Shown here: positions 11,375 through 23,577 of the stretch, piece after piece
Layout: each line of letters opens with the position of its first letter
Numbering within the stretch: position 1 is the stretch's first letter
Assembly: GCF_000004075.3 (NCBI RefSeq)
Contig: NC_026658.2
Span: 20,448,075 to 20,512,074, forward strand
Source: Cucumis sativus
Taxonomy: Eukaryota > Streptophyta > Magnoliopsida > Cucurbitales > Cucurbitaceae
Direction of reading: 5' to 3'
DNA: 64,000 nucleotides
Position numbers and translations under genes: made by a program
The notes under the pieces: model-generated
Told to the model about the DNA's origin: nothing
Database searches by the model: none
Seen by the model: the letters and a program-made list of their open reading frames with translations, nothing else

Positions 11375-14300
11375 CTAAAAGCATTTCTGGAGCTTCAACT
11401 TTGAAACAAACTTGGTTAGCATTTCGGCTGCATTTTGAGACGAGGTATGTACCTTTGGAACTTCTATTTCTCCTGCTTCAATTTTTTCTCGTATTAAATG
11501 AAATTTTATATTTATATATTTTGTTTTGCTATGGAATTGTGAATTTTTGGATAGATGTATGGTGCTTTGGCCGTTGTCGCAGTAGATTTTTGCAATCGAC
11601 TGTTTGATTCCAAAGTCCTTCATCCGAATTTTAAGCCACAATCCTTCTTTCACTGCTTAAGAAAGAGCTAGGTATTCTGCTTCTGTGGTTGAGAGCGCAA
11701 CGATAATAGATTGTAGAGTTGCTTTCCAATTGATTAGATTAGGACCATAGAGAAAAACGTATCATGTTAGGGTTCTTCTCTTGTCACGGTCACTAGTAAA
11801 GTCAGAATCTACATAGCCAATTAGTTCTTGGTCTGTTTCTGTGGCCTTTTGGCAGATTAGTTTGGTACACTTAGACCAAGTTAGATATCTTAATATCCAT
11901 TTAGTTACTTCCCAATGCTCCTTTTCAGAATTAGCCATGTATCTACTAACTAGGCTTTTTGAATAGGATAAGTTAGGTCTTGTAGAGATCATTAAGTACA
12001 TTAGGCTTCCCACTGCTTAGCTATAGGGCACATTCTCCATTTGTTGCTTGTGTTCAATGTTAGTATCACTAGGAGAATTTGCAGCTAATAATTTAAAATG
12101 TTGTGGAATAGGGAGAGTTACTGGTCTAGCATTAGTGAGATTAAACCTCCTGATTACCTTCTCACAATAGGTTGATTGATTGATGCTTAGTACAAATCAA
12201 TCTCTATCTCTAGTGATGTCAATCCCTAGGATCTTTCTTGATTCCTCTAAGTCTTTCATGTCAAATTCTTTACTTAAAAGATTTTTTACATGAACTAAGT
12301 TATCTTTAGAGCTTCGAGCAAGGAGCATGTCATCCACATAGAGTAACAAATAGACCTTGTCCTTATAGGTTCTTGAGTTTATATAGACACATATATCATA
12401 TGAACTTCTTTGAAAACCCAAACTAGATATAAAGTCATCAAATCTTCTATAACAACACCTAGGTGATTGTTTCAACCCATAGATTGACTTCTTTAGTAGG
12501 CAATAGAGATCTTCCTTACCTTGAACCTCAAATCCTTTAGGTTGTACCATGTAAATGGTTTCATCTAGATAGCCATGAAGAAAGGTTGTCTTGACATCAA
12601 GTCGGTCCAACTCAAGTTTGTTTTAAGCAACTAAGGATAGAAGAAGTTTAATAGAAGTTTGTTTAACAACAAAAGAGAAAATTTCATAATAGTCTATACC
12701 TTCTATTTGTGTGAAACCCTTTGCTTTCAGCCTTGCCTTGTACCTAGGTTGAGAGTTTTTTGTAATTTTCTCCTTGAGCTTATAGGTCCACTTAGATGCT
12801 ATTGGTTTACATTCTTTATGTAAAGAAGCTAGGGTCTAGGTATCATTCACATTTAGTAAATTTATTTCTTCATTTATAGCTTCAATCCACTGTCTAGGAT
12901 CACTGTCATTTATAGCTTCCTCAAAGGAACTTGGTTCATGATCATTAGAAGCTATAGTAGCATTTAGAACAAAATTCATACAGTTAGTTTAAACATACTT
13001 AGCTGAAGGAACAATTGCTTTTTTTTTTTTTTTTTTTTGTCTCTTGTTAGGGAGTATTTACTCAAGTCAGGTTGTTCTTCAACTATTTCAGTTTGTTCTC
13101 CACTTGTGTTCTCTACTTGTTCTTCATCAGTAACATTAATTCCCTCAGTAGATTGAGCATTATTTTTAGTATTATCCACCTCAAACTGAGTAATATAGGT
13201 TTATGTGGCATTAGGATTTTCTTCGAGATTACCTTTCCATTGTATAAACATCTCATCTTCTTTGAAATTAACATCCCTACTAATTATAAAATTCTTATCA
13301 GTGGGGTGTCACATTTTGAAATCCTTTACCCCTTCTATGAAGACAACAAACATGCATTTAATTCCTCTTACCTTTAGTTTCCCTTGGTTTTGATGGACAT
13401 ACCCTACACATCCAAACACCTGAAGATCATTTAGATTTGGAGGGTATTTGGACCATTTCTCCTCAGGTGTTAAGAATCCGACAAAGGTACGAGGGCTTAT
13501 GTTTAGTGTGTACATAGCATAAACAACAACTTCAACCCAATTTTTTTTTTCTATGATAGTATCTGACAGTAGGCATCTTACTCTTTCCATGATTGTTCTG
13601 TCGAGTCTTTCTATCACCCCAATTTTTTTAGGTATGTATCTTATTGTTTTATATCTTATGATACCATTTTTCCTACAATAAATATTGAAAACCTTTCCAC
13701 AGACTCCAAATCATTGCCAGTTCTAAGGTACTTAATTTCTTTATCAGATTGTTTTTCTATCATTAGTTTCCATTCTTTAAATTTTTAAAAAACTTGATCT
13801 TTAGTTTTGTAGAAAATAAATCCAGTTTTTTCTCAAAAAATCATCAGTAAAGGGTAAGATGTACCTTCAACCACTTAGACTTTGAGTTGTGGCTAGACCT
13901 CATAGATCTGAATGGATGTAGTCTAGAATTCCTTTAGTTGTGTGTTGTTGATAACGTGTGGAAATTATCATTATTATAGCCCTTTTCGTTAGAATAATAG
14001 GGTGAAAACACCTAAGGGATGTCATTTTTGTTTTACGTGTTTAACATGTTTAAATGTAAGACAAGTGGGAAAAGCATAAAGGAACCATTCACACACAACA
14101 TCTTGTGCAAAGACAAAGCGATGGCCATGCTTGACGATTAACAACCCCAGGCGATGAACCTAAACATCACACGAGGAAAGCTCACAAAAAGACAAGAATG
14201 GTATTTGAAATGATGTGACTTCTTAAGGGGAGATGACGGTGCTGACACACTTAGAGGAACATAGTTTTCTCATAAAAAAAGCAGCCTATACAAGCACTTC

Positions 14301-16120
14301 ATCCCCACCGAGAGAAAGGGGGGAGAGAAGCTTGAATAGGCCCAAAGTCTGAATAGGCCACTCAAATGATTGAAAAAAATTACAGATAGAAAGAGAGAGA
14401 ACTCGAACAAGCTACCTGCGGATTAAACAGTCGTGATGAAAGAAAAAAATATTTCTTGTTGATCTTCGAACTTGTAGTAGCATTGTCCATTCTTTTTTCT
14501 TTCCACTTTTTATTTCATGGTGGTGTATGTATTGTTTATATTGTACAATGGCCAAAGACCTATATTCTTTATACATAAACTCCACGTTTATACCTTTTCA
14601 ATCCACCATCTCTTAACATCTCATCTATCTTCGTGTTATTAAAAGAGAAGAGTTGTGATAAGTTCTTGATAAGGAGTTCTGCTTATTATTCTTATCACAT
14701 TAGTTGAGTTATTTTCATCACTTGGCCAGTGTCAATCGCCAACTATCCAAGAGGGCAAGAAGCAAGGATAAGGCTAATGCGTGCAAGGAGGAGTTTGGTG
14801 ACAAACTTCACCTTAGTGAGGTAGCTTCCAACATTTGTATCCTGAAAGGTTAACAAGTGCGAACAATAGGCACCGAGAGGTTATCGTCCTTAAACGACAA
14901 GTTCTATAAGTATTACAAGTCAAGTTCTCTGAATATAAATTGTCTAAGCAAGCACAATCATTTGTATTCCAAAAGGCAAACAAGTGTGACATTTAAACAC
15001 TTCGAGAGAATGTTGCCTTAATCATATGCCAATTATGCAATTATAGTGGGTTAAGGTTATCGCAATGCCTAATCATCTAATAGTACGTAGAATTTTCTTC
15101 ACTCGTCATCTACATACAAGTTTAATTCATTCTCCCCTAGCCTAATTTATTCTCTATACGTGTGTCTCGAGATGTAAATAAATAATTGTAGGTAGCATTA
15201 TATTCTTTCAGCTTAATTGCCATAAAGCCTAAATGATAAGTGGAATCTAGAACTAACATCAATAACAATTCCCTATGTTCGACCCTGGATCACCCAGGTA
15301 AACCTACTGTTCACTTGCACTTGGATGAGCTGTAAAAAACTTGTACTCAATGAGGACTTAAGTATTATGCAATGAAAATGTACATAGTGAAGACTTCAAA
15401 TGCTATGATTCTGACCTATGACTCATCATCTAGAATCAAAGCATGCCATTCAGAGAGTTGCGATGAGCACTTTATGCGCAATGACTTGACCCAGTGATGT
15501 ATTGCAATTGCGTTATACACATACAAAATTGGTAAGTCTAAATTGACAACAACCAGTTATGCCTTGGTGAAGCTTTGTTTCCTTTGCTTTGTCTAGTACA
15601 CAATGTTCACATAAAGACAACTTATTGCTGATTTCTTGAGGTAAGATGTCTTGTTTGTATAGAGCCTCAAGCCTTTTTTGGCTGATGTGAGATAGTTTTT
15701 TATGCCAAAGGTCAACCTCAATTAGATATAGATTAGAAAAAACATTACATTCCTTTAACATTTCAACCCTTTTAATTATAAAAAGATCATTTACCTTTTC
15801 TCCAACCAATGCTACTCTAGAGTCTATAGAAACCTTAAAAACTCCACATTTTCCTTTGTATTCACACCCTAAAGAGTCTAGAATTCCTAGAGAAATAAGG
15901 TTTCTTTTAAAGTGAGGAACATGTCTAACATTTCTTAGAAGTTTCACTCTCCCATGTTTTAATTTCATGGTGACTGATCCAATTCCAACAATGTTACAGG
16001 CCTCATTGTTTTCCATGAAAACTGACTTTCCATTAACTACTTTATATGTGTTGAACCAAGATTTAAAGAGGGTGTCATTTGGTATGTGCAGTCGGAATCT
16101 AGAACCCAATCATGTTTACC
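11375..16120 (-). pseudogene. pol: Copia A pol, broken and interrupted
   Basis: Reading on the minus strand. The protease motif at 16108-16091 is WVLDSD, so the catalytic DSG has become DSD. The gag-pre-integrase/zinc-binding segment (15513-16109) has LWHKKLSHIS and LCEHC. The integrase core remnant lies in 13.3-13.9 kb, with GVIERLDRTIMERVR and LQVFGCVGYVH. The reverse transcriptase (12197-12610) has MDRLDVKTTFLHGYLDE and the catalytic YVDDM at 12340-12326. The remaining RT and connection (11762-12013) has MGSLMYLMISTRP and ELIGYVDSDF. The RNase H end (11375-11653) has YCDNGQSTIHLSKN. A solo LTR at 13949-15555 splits integrase. Many stops. Not functional as one polyprotein, though the RT active site survives. 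Confidence 0.85.
13949..15555 (+). mobile_element. Nested solo LTR inside copia A pol
   Basis: A 1,607-bp block absent from the matching place in copia B (about 21.45-21.48 kb). It starts TGATAACGTG and ends ACAACAACCA, fitting TG...CA. It is flanked by GTTGT (13944-13948) and GTTAT (15556-15560), a 5-bp duplication with one mismatch. A related sequence lies in reverse orientation at about 48.8-50.13 kb (shared 'gccaactatccaagagggca'-type blocks). No internal coding domain, so most likely a solo LTR from another retrotransposon family. Strand is arbitrary. Confidence 0.7.
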
Positions 16121-16249
16121 AAAGGGGTAACATGATTGGCTTGGTCTTGAGTTGATGTCAAAGCATCAATATATGTATATGAAATTTCTACTATAGAGGC
16201 TTCAGATTGCTTTCCCTTGGTTTCTTTTTCTTTCTCTTGATTCATTTCC

Positions 16250-17000
16250 TTAAGGAAAAAGCAATCTTGGATTAGATGCCCCTTCTTCTTGCAATACTTA
16301 CATTTCTTCTTCTGTTTTGCTTTCTTTTCCTCATTTGAAAAAAGGTTGCTGCTGTTTGTCTAGTGATTAGCTTGTCATTTTCCTTTGACAAATAAACCAT
16401 CTCTACTATCATGCTCTTTTTGTGATAAATGAAATTCTAATTCTCTAGTTCTAAGGGCTGAAATAATAGCATCTGTTTTTATTGAGTCTATGTCATATTT
16501 AAGTGCATTTTTTACCTCTTTGTAAGCTTTGGGTAGTTTAGGAGAACATAGACATTATTTTCATCACTTAGTTTGTCTTCAAGACTCTTAAATTCTGAAA
16601 CAATTTTCTTGAACTCATCTATGTTCTCTGTCAAGGTTTTTGAAGGATCCATCTTGTATGTGAAGAATTTCTCCCTTAGGTACATTTTATTAGGGAGATC
16701 TTTAGTGGCATGTAAAGTTTCTAACTTCTTTCAAATTTTATATGATGCCTCTTCTTCTAATACTTACCTTATAACAATGTCACTAAGATTTAGGATCAGT
16801 GTACCATAGATATTTAACTCCATTTCTTCTCTTAGTGATGTTGTGGGTGTTGCTGGAAGTTCTGAAGGATCTAAAAAGGCTTTATGAGCCTTTTGCTGAC
16901 CTAGCAAAGCCTTGGTTTTTGCCTTCCATAAGGCAAAATCTCCCTTTTCATCAAACTTCTCAATTTCTATTCTTGCCACTGCCATTCTCAGGTTTGCCAT
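16250..17000 (-). pseudogene. gag: Copia A gag (capsid/nucleocapsid), broken
   Basis: An ATG at 17000 opens MANLRMAVARIEIEKFDEKG, then FALWKAKTKALL and the capsid-like segment ending NLSDIVIR, where a stop follows at about 16764. The homologous reading resumes in another frame (KIWKKLETLHATKDLP, then YKMDPSKTLTENIDEFKKIV). It reaches a nucleocapsid zinc knuckle of CX2CX4HX4C form (CKYCKKKGHLIQDC) at 16302-16261. Domain order and sequence are typical of plant Ty1/copia gag. It is inactivated by stops and frame shifts. Confidence 0.8.
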
Positions 17001-17060
17001 GTTCTTTAATCCTCCAAGATTCGGTTTCTTGAAAAATCAAGATTCACTAAGATACCAATT

Positions 17061-17608
17061 TGTTGGGTTTCTTTTAATATGATTTTAGTCCAAATTCAAG
17101 TTCAAGGCATCTTGCAATGAAGAACTACGAGGAGATGAAGCCACGTCTCTTCTTCTTGGTTGTCATACACGTGAATGAGGTAAGATTTCTCATTTCTTTT
17201 AAATTTTGCACTTTACCAAAAGGAAAGAAAAACGAAGAAAGAAATGAAAGAAAAAGGTACCTCTCTTCTTCCTCTTTCTGCAAGCCTTAAAATTTTGTTT
17301 ATGGTGGTTTGTTTTTTAATGGAGTAGAACAAACAAGCAATGGTTGAAGATGAAGGAGGAGAAGAAGAAGATTGCAAGATTTACGTGGTTCGACCAAAGA
17401 CTGTCTACATGCACGAGAAGGATCACTTTCCTTGATTTTTAAAGATGAGTACAATATTTGCTTGTTTCTTTTCCTTTTCTCCTGTAAAGGAAGTGTATGT
17501 AAAAGTTAGACTTTTTTTTAGACATACCTTTATATTTATAGATGTTTACAGAGAAAAGAGAATAACTTAAAACTGAAAAACTAATATCGTTGGAGTTCAA
17601 TTTCTACA
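17061..17608 (-). repeat. 5' LTR of copia A
   Basis: 548 bp. On the plus strand it starts TGTTGGGTTTC and ends TTTCTACA. It faces the primer-binding site at 17051-17060. Confidence 0.85.
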
Positions 17609-17613
17609 TTCTT
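17609..17613. repeat. Target-site duplication of copia A, right
   Basis: ttctt, identical to 10717-10721. Confidence 0.8.
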
Positions 17614-18030
17614 GAACTCTATTTAACACTATTACAAAAACTATATTATTTGATATTTTTATAAACTAACTAACGATTTACTTAATTACCATTTTAAATA
17701 TGTCAAGTAAGTTTGTGTCAATTTGTAATTTCCGATACGTCAAGAATATGAAATCAGTTGACTCATTTGAAGTGTCAATGTCAAAATTCTAGATATTTAA
17801 TTATGGATCAAGGATTTTATAGCTTGATCACAATTTTTATTTGTCAAATGTAACTTCATCTTAGCACATAGAAAAATTGCTTCATTAATATTGATATATT
17901 GTGCTATATTGTGCTTGTTAGTAAGTCCATGTGTGTTTATTTTTGCAAAAAAGAAAATCCTATTAGTAGAAATTATCTACAGTTGTGCGCATTGTTTGTG
18001 GTCCAACAATGATATAATTTAATTATAGAA
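17614..18030 (+). repeat. Gene-less lectin-array flank, right part, with CACTA-like fragment
   Basis: Continuation of 9885-10721 after copia A. A CACTA-like terminus (CACTATTACAAAAAC) starts at 17627 and is followed by 'tgtcaagtaagt' and 'gtgtcaat' subterminal-type repeats. It parallels 32242 onward and the inverse of 4038. The segment ends exactly where copia B was inserted. Confidence 0.6.
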
Positions 18031-18831
18031 TGTTGGGCCTTTATATTAATCTTGATACGGTCATGGGCCTTATTTTTCAAGCCTGCTTTAAGATACTTTG
18101 AGGAGAAGTCACCACGTTGTTTACAGGTTAGTCGTACACGCATATGGAGGTATTTGTTTATTGGGTAATTGTAATGAATGACCATTTGAGGAATAATAAT
18201 TAAGGATATAGCAACATTTAATATTTACAACATGGTCTATCAGTCATAGACTCTATCATTGATAGAATTTTATAAATTTTGCTATATTTGCAATTTTTTA
18301 AAAATGTTGCTATATACTTAATTATTTTGAATTTAATTGCTAAATTTGCAACTATCCCTCGTTTATTATTGCATGTTGAGAACGGAAAAGAAAATACAAA
18401 AGAGAAAGAATTTACAGAGAAAACAATTACCCTTTTCTTTTCCTTCGTTCTTCTTATCAATTTTTTTTTCTTTTCTAAACAAGCCCTAGATTTTGGTTAG
18501 TAGTGGTTTAGATTTTGAGTATTTGTTGTTGACATAAATATGAAGACGAAGGAGAGAAGAGAAGATTGTAACAAGTCTTTATGTGGTTCGACCAAATTTG
18601 AAGCATACGTCCACGGAGAAGGATCGCTTTCTTTGTTATTGAAGATGAGTACAAAATTTCTACTTTCCTTTTCTCTCTATGTGCTTTTTAGATTGATGAA
18701 TATGTTACTGTGAAAAACTAGTTTAATTTATGAACACAACTTTATATTTATAGTTGTTTACAAAGACATAAAATTAAAGAAATTAGGAAAGGTGAGTAAT
18801 TAAGGTTGTTGGAATTCAATTTTTCTTTACA
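18031..18831 (-). repeat. 3' LTR of copia B, split by a MITE
   Basis: Starts TGTTGGGCC and ends CTTTACA on the plus strand. It is 801 bp, because 205 bp of MITE plus target duplication interrupt it at 18163-18367. Without that it equals the roughly 599-bp partner LTR at 22979-23577. Confidence 0.85.
18156..18367. mobile_element. Mutator-type MITE inside copia B LTR
   Basis: A 198-bp body (18163-18360) between direct repeats GTTTATT (18156-18162 and 18361-18367; the duplication may extend to 10 bp with mismatches). It is absent from the other B LTR at the same position. Its ends and interior (AAGGATATAGCAAC, GCTATATTTGCAATT, 'tatcattgatag') match the MITE at 10309-10588 in inverted orientation, so both belong to one family. 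Confidence 0.8.
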
Positions 18832-19182
18832 ATCTGCACCTTGAATCCAACTTAAAAATGTGTTAGTGGTCTTCCATCTTACTCTTCTTCTTATGATCTA
18901 TCCTTTTTCAGGTACTACCAGCTCGAAGCACTTCTAGAGCTTCATTGTTGAGACTGACTTGGTAAGCATATCGACTGCATTTTCAGAGGTATGTACTTTC
19001 GACACTTCTTATTCGCCAGCTTCAATCTTTTCTCGTACAAAGTGGTATTTTATGTCTATGTGCTTTGTTCTGGTATGGTATTGTGGGTTTTTGAATAGGT
19101 GAATGACACTTTGGTTGTCACAGAACATTTTTACAATCGACTATTTGATTCTAAATTCCTTCATCAGTCTTTTAAGCCACAA

Positions 19183-22025
19183 TTATTCTTTTACAGTTTT
19201 TGATAATGCTATATATTTTTCTTCTGTAGTTGAGAGAGCAACAATAGATTGTAGGAATGCTTTCCAACTAATTAGATTAGAGCCATAGAGAAAAACATAT
19301 CTGGTTAAACTTCTTCTTTTGTCACTGTCACCAGTAAAGTCTGAGTCCACACAACCAATCAATTCTAGTTCTAACTTAGTGGACCTTTGATAGTTTAGTT
19401 TAGCATACTTAGAACATATTAGGTATCTTAGTATCCATTTAGTTACTTTCCAGTGTCGTTTTCCAAGATTAGTCATATATCTGCCAACTAGGTTTGCTGA
19501 ATAGAATAGATCAGGTCTAGTAGAGATCATCAAGTACATTAAACTTCCTACTACTTGGCTGTAAGGTACATTCTCCATTTTTAGTTTGTGTTCAATGTAT
19601 GTCTCACTTGGGGAATTATAGGCAAATAGTTTAAAATTTTGTGCAATAGGGAGTGTGACTGGACTAACAGTAGTGAGGTTGAATCTTCTGATTACCTTCT
19701 CACAATAGGTTGATTGACTGATGCTTAGTATTGATTGGTTTCGGTCTCTTGTGATGTCAATTCCTAGGATCTTTCTTAATTCACCTAAATCCTTCATGTC
19801 AAATTCTTTACTCAAAAGAGTTTTGACATTATTCAAATCTTCCTTAGAGCTTTCGGCAAGGAGCTATCACTGGCATAGAGTAGCAAGAAAACTATTCCTT
19901 GTAGGTTGTTTAGTTTATGTAGACACACATATCGTATGAACTTCTATTAAAACCTAGTATGGATATAAAACCATCAAATCTTCTATATCGGTCGTACCTA
20001 GGTGATTGCTTCAATCCATATATTGACTTCTTTAGTAAGCAGTAGAGGTATTCCTTACCTTGAACCTCAAATCCTTTGGGTTGAACCATGTAAATTGTTT
20101 CGTCTAGATAGCCATGAAGGAAGGTTGTCTTTACATCAAGTTGGTCCAACTCAAGATTGTTTTGAGCAACTAGGGATAGGAGAAGTCTAATAGAGGTTTG
20201 TTTAACAACTGGTGAGAAAATTTAATAATAGTTTAAATCTTCTCTTTGAGTAAAACCCTTAGCTACAAGCCTTGCCTTGTACATTGGTTGTGAGTTCTTG
20301 GTGACTCCTTGAGTTTATAGATCTACTTAGATGCTATTGGTTTGCATCCCTTAGGCAGAGGGACAAGGGTTTATGTGTCATTTACCTTTAGAGAATTTAT
20401 TTGTTCATTTATGACTTCAATCCACTGTCTAGCATCATTGTAGTTTACAGCTTCCTCAAAAGAACTAGGTTATTTATCAGTAGGAGCTACAGTAGCGTTT
20501 AAAACAAAACTTATATAGTTAGCTTCAGCATACCTGGCTGGAGGAACAATTATCCTTCTTTGTCTGTCACTTGCTAGGGAATATTGGCTTAAGTCAGGTT
20601 GTTCTTCTACTATTCCAGTTTGTTCTCCACTTATGTTCTTTACTTGTTCTTGATCTGTACCAGTAGTTTTATCTATAGATTGAGCATTGTTCCTAGTATT
20701 CTCCACCTCAATCCGAGTTGTATAGGTTTCTGTGGCATTAGGATTCCTTTCGATATTTCCTTTTCCTTGCATAAACATCTCGGTTTCTCTGAAGTGAACA
20801 TCCCTACTAATTATAAACTTCTTGTTAGTAGGGTGCCACATCTTAAAACCCTTTACCTCTTCTGTGAAGCCAACAAACATACACTTAACAACTCTATTCT
20901 TTAGTTTCCCTTAGTTTTGATGGACATACCCTACACATCCAAACACCTCAAGATCATTTAGATTTGGTGGGTGTTTTAACCATTTCTCCTCAGATGTTAA
21001 GAGTCCTAAGGAGGTATAAGGGCTTCTATTCAATGTGTACACAACATAGGCAACAACTTCAAGCCTAAAACTTTTCTTCTAGAATGGCATCTGATAGTAG
21101 ACATCTTACCCTTTCCATTATAGTTCTATTAAGTCTTTCTGCCACCCCATTTTGTTGAGGTATGTATCTCACAATTTTGTGTCTTGAGATTCCACTTTCC
21201 CTTAAAAAATTAGAACACCTCTTCAGAAAACTCCAAACCATTATCAGTTCTAAGGTATTTAATGTATTTATCAGTTTGTTTTTCTATCATTAGTTTTCAT
21301 TCTTTAAATTTTTCAAAAGCTTGATCTTTTGCTTTTAGAAAATAAATCCAATTGTTTCTAGAAAAGTCATTAGTAAAGGATAAGAAGTACCTTGAGCACT
21401 TAGGCTTGGAGTTGAGGTTGGACCCCCTAAATCTGAATAGATGTAGTCTAGAATTCTTTTAGTTAGTGTTGTGCTTTGGTGAAGCTTTGTTTCCTTGCTT
21501 TGCCTAGCACACAGTGTTCACAGAAAGACAACTTATTGCATATATCTTGAGGTAGAATGCCTTGTTTAGATAGAGCCTCAAGTCCCTTCTGACTTATATG
21601 AGACAACCTTTTGTGTCAAAGGTTAGCCTCAGTTAAATTCAAAGCTAAAACATTATTTGCTTCTTCTATCATTTCAATCCCTTTTATAATAAAAATGTCA
21701 TTTTCTTTTTCTACGACCAATACTTCTTTAGAGCCTATGAAATGCGGAAGACTCCACCTAATTTTTCTTTGTATTCACATCCTAAAGAGTCTAGCATTCC
21801 TAGGGAGATCAAGTTTCTTTTAAGGTGAGGAACACGTCTTACATTTCTATGGAGCTTCACAGTCCCATCTTTTAATTTCATGGTGACTGATTCAATTCCA
21901 ACATTGTTACATGCATTATTATTCCCCATGAACACAAACTCTCCACTGATTTCTTTATAAATATTAAACCATGCTCTAAAAGGTGTAATATGGTAGGTGC
22001 AACCTAAATCTAGGACCCAATAATG
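19183..22025 (-). pseudogene. pol: Copia B pol, broken
   Basis: The protease remnant at 22019-22002 reads WVLDLG (catalytic DSG changed to DLG). The gag-pre-integrase region (about 21.5-21.95 kb) keeps KRNLISLGMLDSLGCEY. Integrase near 21.11-21.17 kb has PQQNGVAERLNRTIMERVR, including the last catalytic Glu. A linker segment lies at 20470-20880. The RT start is at 19910-20149 (MDQLDVKTTFLHGYLDE). The YVDD box near 19.87 kb is changed to a YASDS-like sequence by a small indel. The RT end and connection are at 19183-19836 (MENVPYSQVVGSLMYLMIST, ELIGCVDSDF). Multiple stops, so inactive. Confidence 0.82.
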
Positions 22026-22129
22026 TTTTCTGAAGGGGTTAATATGATTGGTGTGGTCTAAGGTTGATGATTGTGCATCAGTGTAGGTAAAAGAGCTTTC
22101 TACTATAGAGGCTTCTGATTACTTTCCTT

Positions 22130-22906
22130 TTCAGTATTTTGCTTTTTCTTGATTCTTTCTCTTAAGAAAAAAAAAAAAAACTCTTGAATTAGGTGTCCCT
22201 TCTTTTTACAATATTTACACTTCTTTTTCTGTTTAGCTTTCTTTTCTTTATATGAAAAGGATTTGCTGCTGTTTTTAGCTTGATTGCTTTGGGATGTTCA
22301 GTTGACAAATAAACCATTTCCACTTTGATGCTCATTTTGAGATGATTGTGTTTCCAATTCTCTGGTTCTTAGGGCTGATATTATAGCATCCATTTTGACT
22401 GAGTCTCTACCATACTTCAGTGCATTTTTCACTTCTTTGTAAGCCTCAGGTAGGGTATTTAGGAGAACAAATGCCTCATTATCATCACTGATTTTGTCTT
22501 CAAGACTTTTAAAGTCTTAAACTATTTTCTTGAACTCAACTAAGTTGTTTGTTTAACTTTTTGGAAGGATCCATTTTGTATGTAAATAATTTTTCCCTTA
22601 GATATATTTTGTTTGGGAGATCTTTAGTGGCATAAATGTTTCCTAATTTCTTCCAAATTTTGTGTTGTATCTTCTTCTAAAACTTGCCTTACTACATTGT
22701 CACTAAGGTTTAGTATTGGTGTTCCATAGACATTTAACTACATTTCTTCCTTTTGTATTGTTGTGAGGGTTGCTGGAAGTTCTGAAGGATCTAAAAGAGC
22801 TTTATGAGTCTTTTTGTTGTCCTAGCAAGGCTTTAATCTTTCCCTTCCATTAGGCAAAATATCCCTTTCCATCGAATTTCTAAATTTCTACTCTTGCCAC
22901 TGCCAT
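22130..22906 (-). pseudogene. gag: Copia B gag, broken
   Basis: A minus-strand ATG at 22906 opens MAVARVEI, immediately followed by a stop. The homologous text then continues through KVLEEDTTQNLEE-like and YKMDPSKKLNKQ-like segments in shifting frames. The zinc knuckle near 22190-22225 reads CKYCKKKGHLIQE and then runs into a poly-T/poly-A homopolymer, so the last cysteine (present in element A) is lost. Clearly nonfunctional. Confidence 0.75.
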
Positions 22907-22978
22907 TATTAAGATTTGTTATGCTTTAACTCTTCCAAGATTAAGTTTCTTGAAATCAAGATTGACTCTGATACCAAT

Positions 22979-23577
22979 TGTTGGGCCTTTATATTAATCT
23001 TGATACGTTTATGGGCCTTATTGTCAAATCTGCTTTAAGATACTTGGAGGAGAAGTCGTCACATCATTTGTAGCTAAGATAGACGTACACACGTGTGGAC
23101 GTGTGGAGGTATTTGTTTATTCCTGCATGTTGAGAAAAGAAAAGAAAATACGAAAGATAAAGAATTTAGAGAGAAAACAATTACCCTTTCCTTTTCCTTC
23201 GTTCTTCTTCTCAATCTTTTTTCCTTTTTGAACAAACCCTAGATTTTGCTTAGTAGTGGTTTAGATTTTGAGTATTTACTGTTCAGAAATATGAAGATGA
23301 AGGATAAGATCAGATTGCAATAAGTCTTTGCGTGGCTCAGCCAAATTTGAAGCCTACTTCCACGGGGAAGGATCTCTTTTTTTGTTATTGAAAATGAGTA
23401 CAAAAGTTCTACTTTCCTATTCTGTTTATGTGTTTTGTAGATTGATAAATATGTGACTGTTAAAAACTAGTTTATTTTTTGAACACATCTTTATATTTAT
23501 AGGTAAACAAAGACATAAAAATAAAGAAATTAGGAAATGTGAGTAACTAAGGTTGTTGGAATTCAATTTTCTTTACA
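22979..23577 (-). repeat. 5' LTR of copia B
   Basis: 599 bp, TGTTGGGCC...CTTTACA on the plus strand. It lies next to the primer-binding site and is duplicated at 33869-34691 within the segment carrying lectin copy 3. Confidence 0.85.

Larger units (their letters stand above)
10722..17608 (-). mobile_element. Ty1/copia LTR retrotransposon A
   Basis: Full-length but decayed element on the minus strand. Its 5' LTR is 17061-17608 and its 3' LTR 10722-11280. The primer-binding site begins TTGGTATC just inside the 5' LTR (at 17060), as for initiator tRNA-Met. A polypurine tract (AAAGTGGAGATT) abuts the 3' LTR. A perfect 5-bp target duplication ttctt lies at 10717-10721 and 17609-17613. The paralogous flank at 32.22 kb (tatattcttcttgaag) is the empty site. 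Order is gag, protease, integrase, reverse transcriptase, RNase H, as in Ty1/copia. Stops and frame shifts occur throughout, and a 1.6-kb LTR is nested in pol. Confidence 0.9.
18031..23577 (-). mobile_element. Ty1/copia LTR retrotransposon B
   Basis: Second copia element in the same orientation, about 420 bp from element A. 3' LTR 18031-18831 (enlarged by a MITE), 5' LTR 22979-23577. The primer-binding site TGGTATCAGAG is at 22976-22966, matching initiator tRNA-Met. Target duplication is tagaa (18026-18030) versus aagaa (23578-23582), one mismatch. Empty paralogous sites occur near 3.33 kb, 32.65 kb and 59.87 kb ('aataatgatttatta'-type context without an element). The coding region is related to element A but all frames are broken. 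A further copy of its gag and 5' LTR is at 33316-34691. Confidence 0.88.

Noticed and set aside
13018..13040. Long T run within copia A as a terminator
   Set aside because: Homopolymer expansion in a decayed retroelement; no transcription unit ends there.
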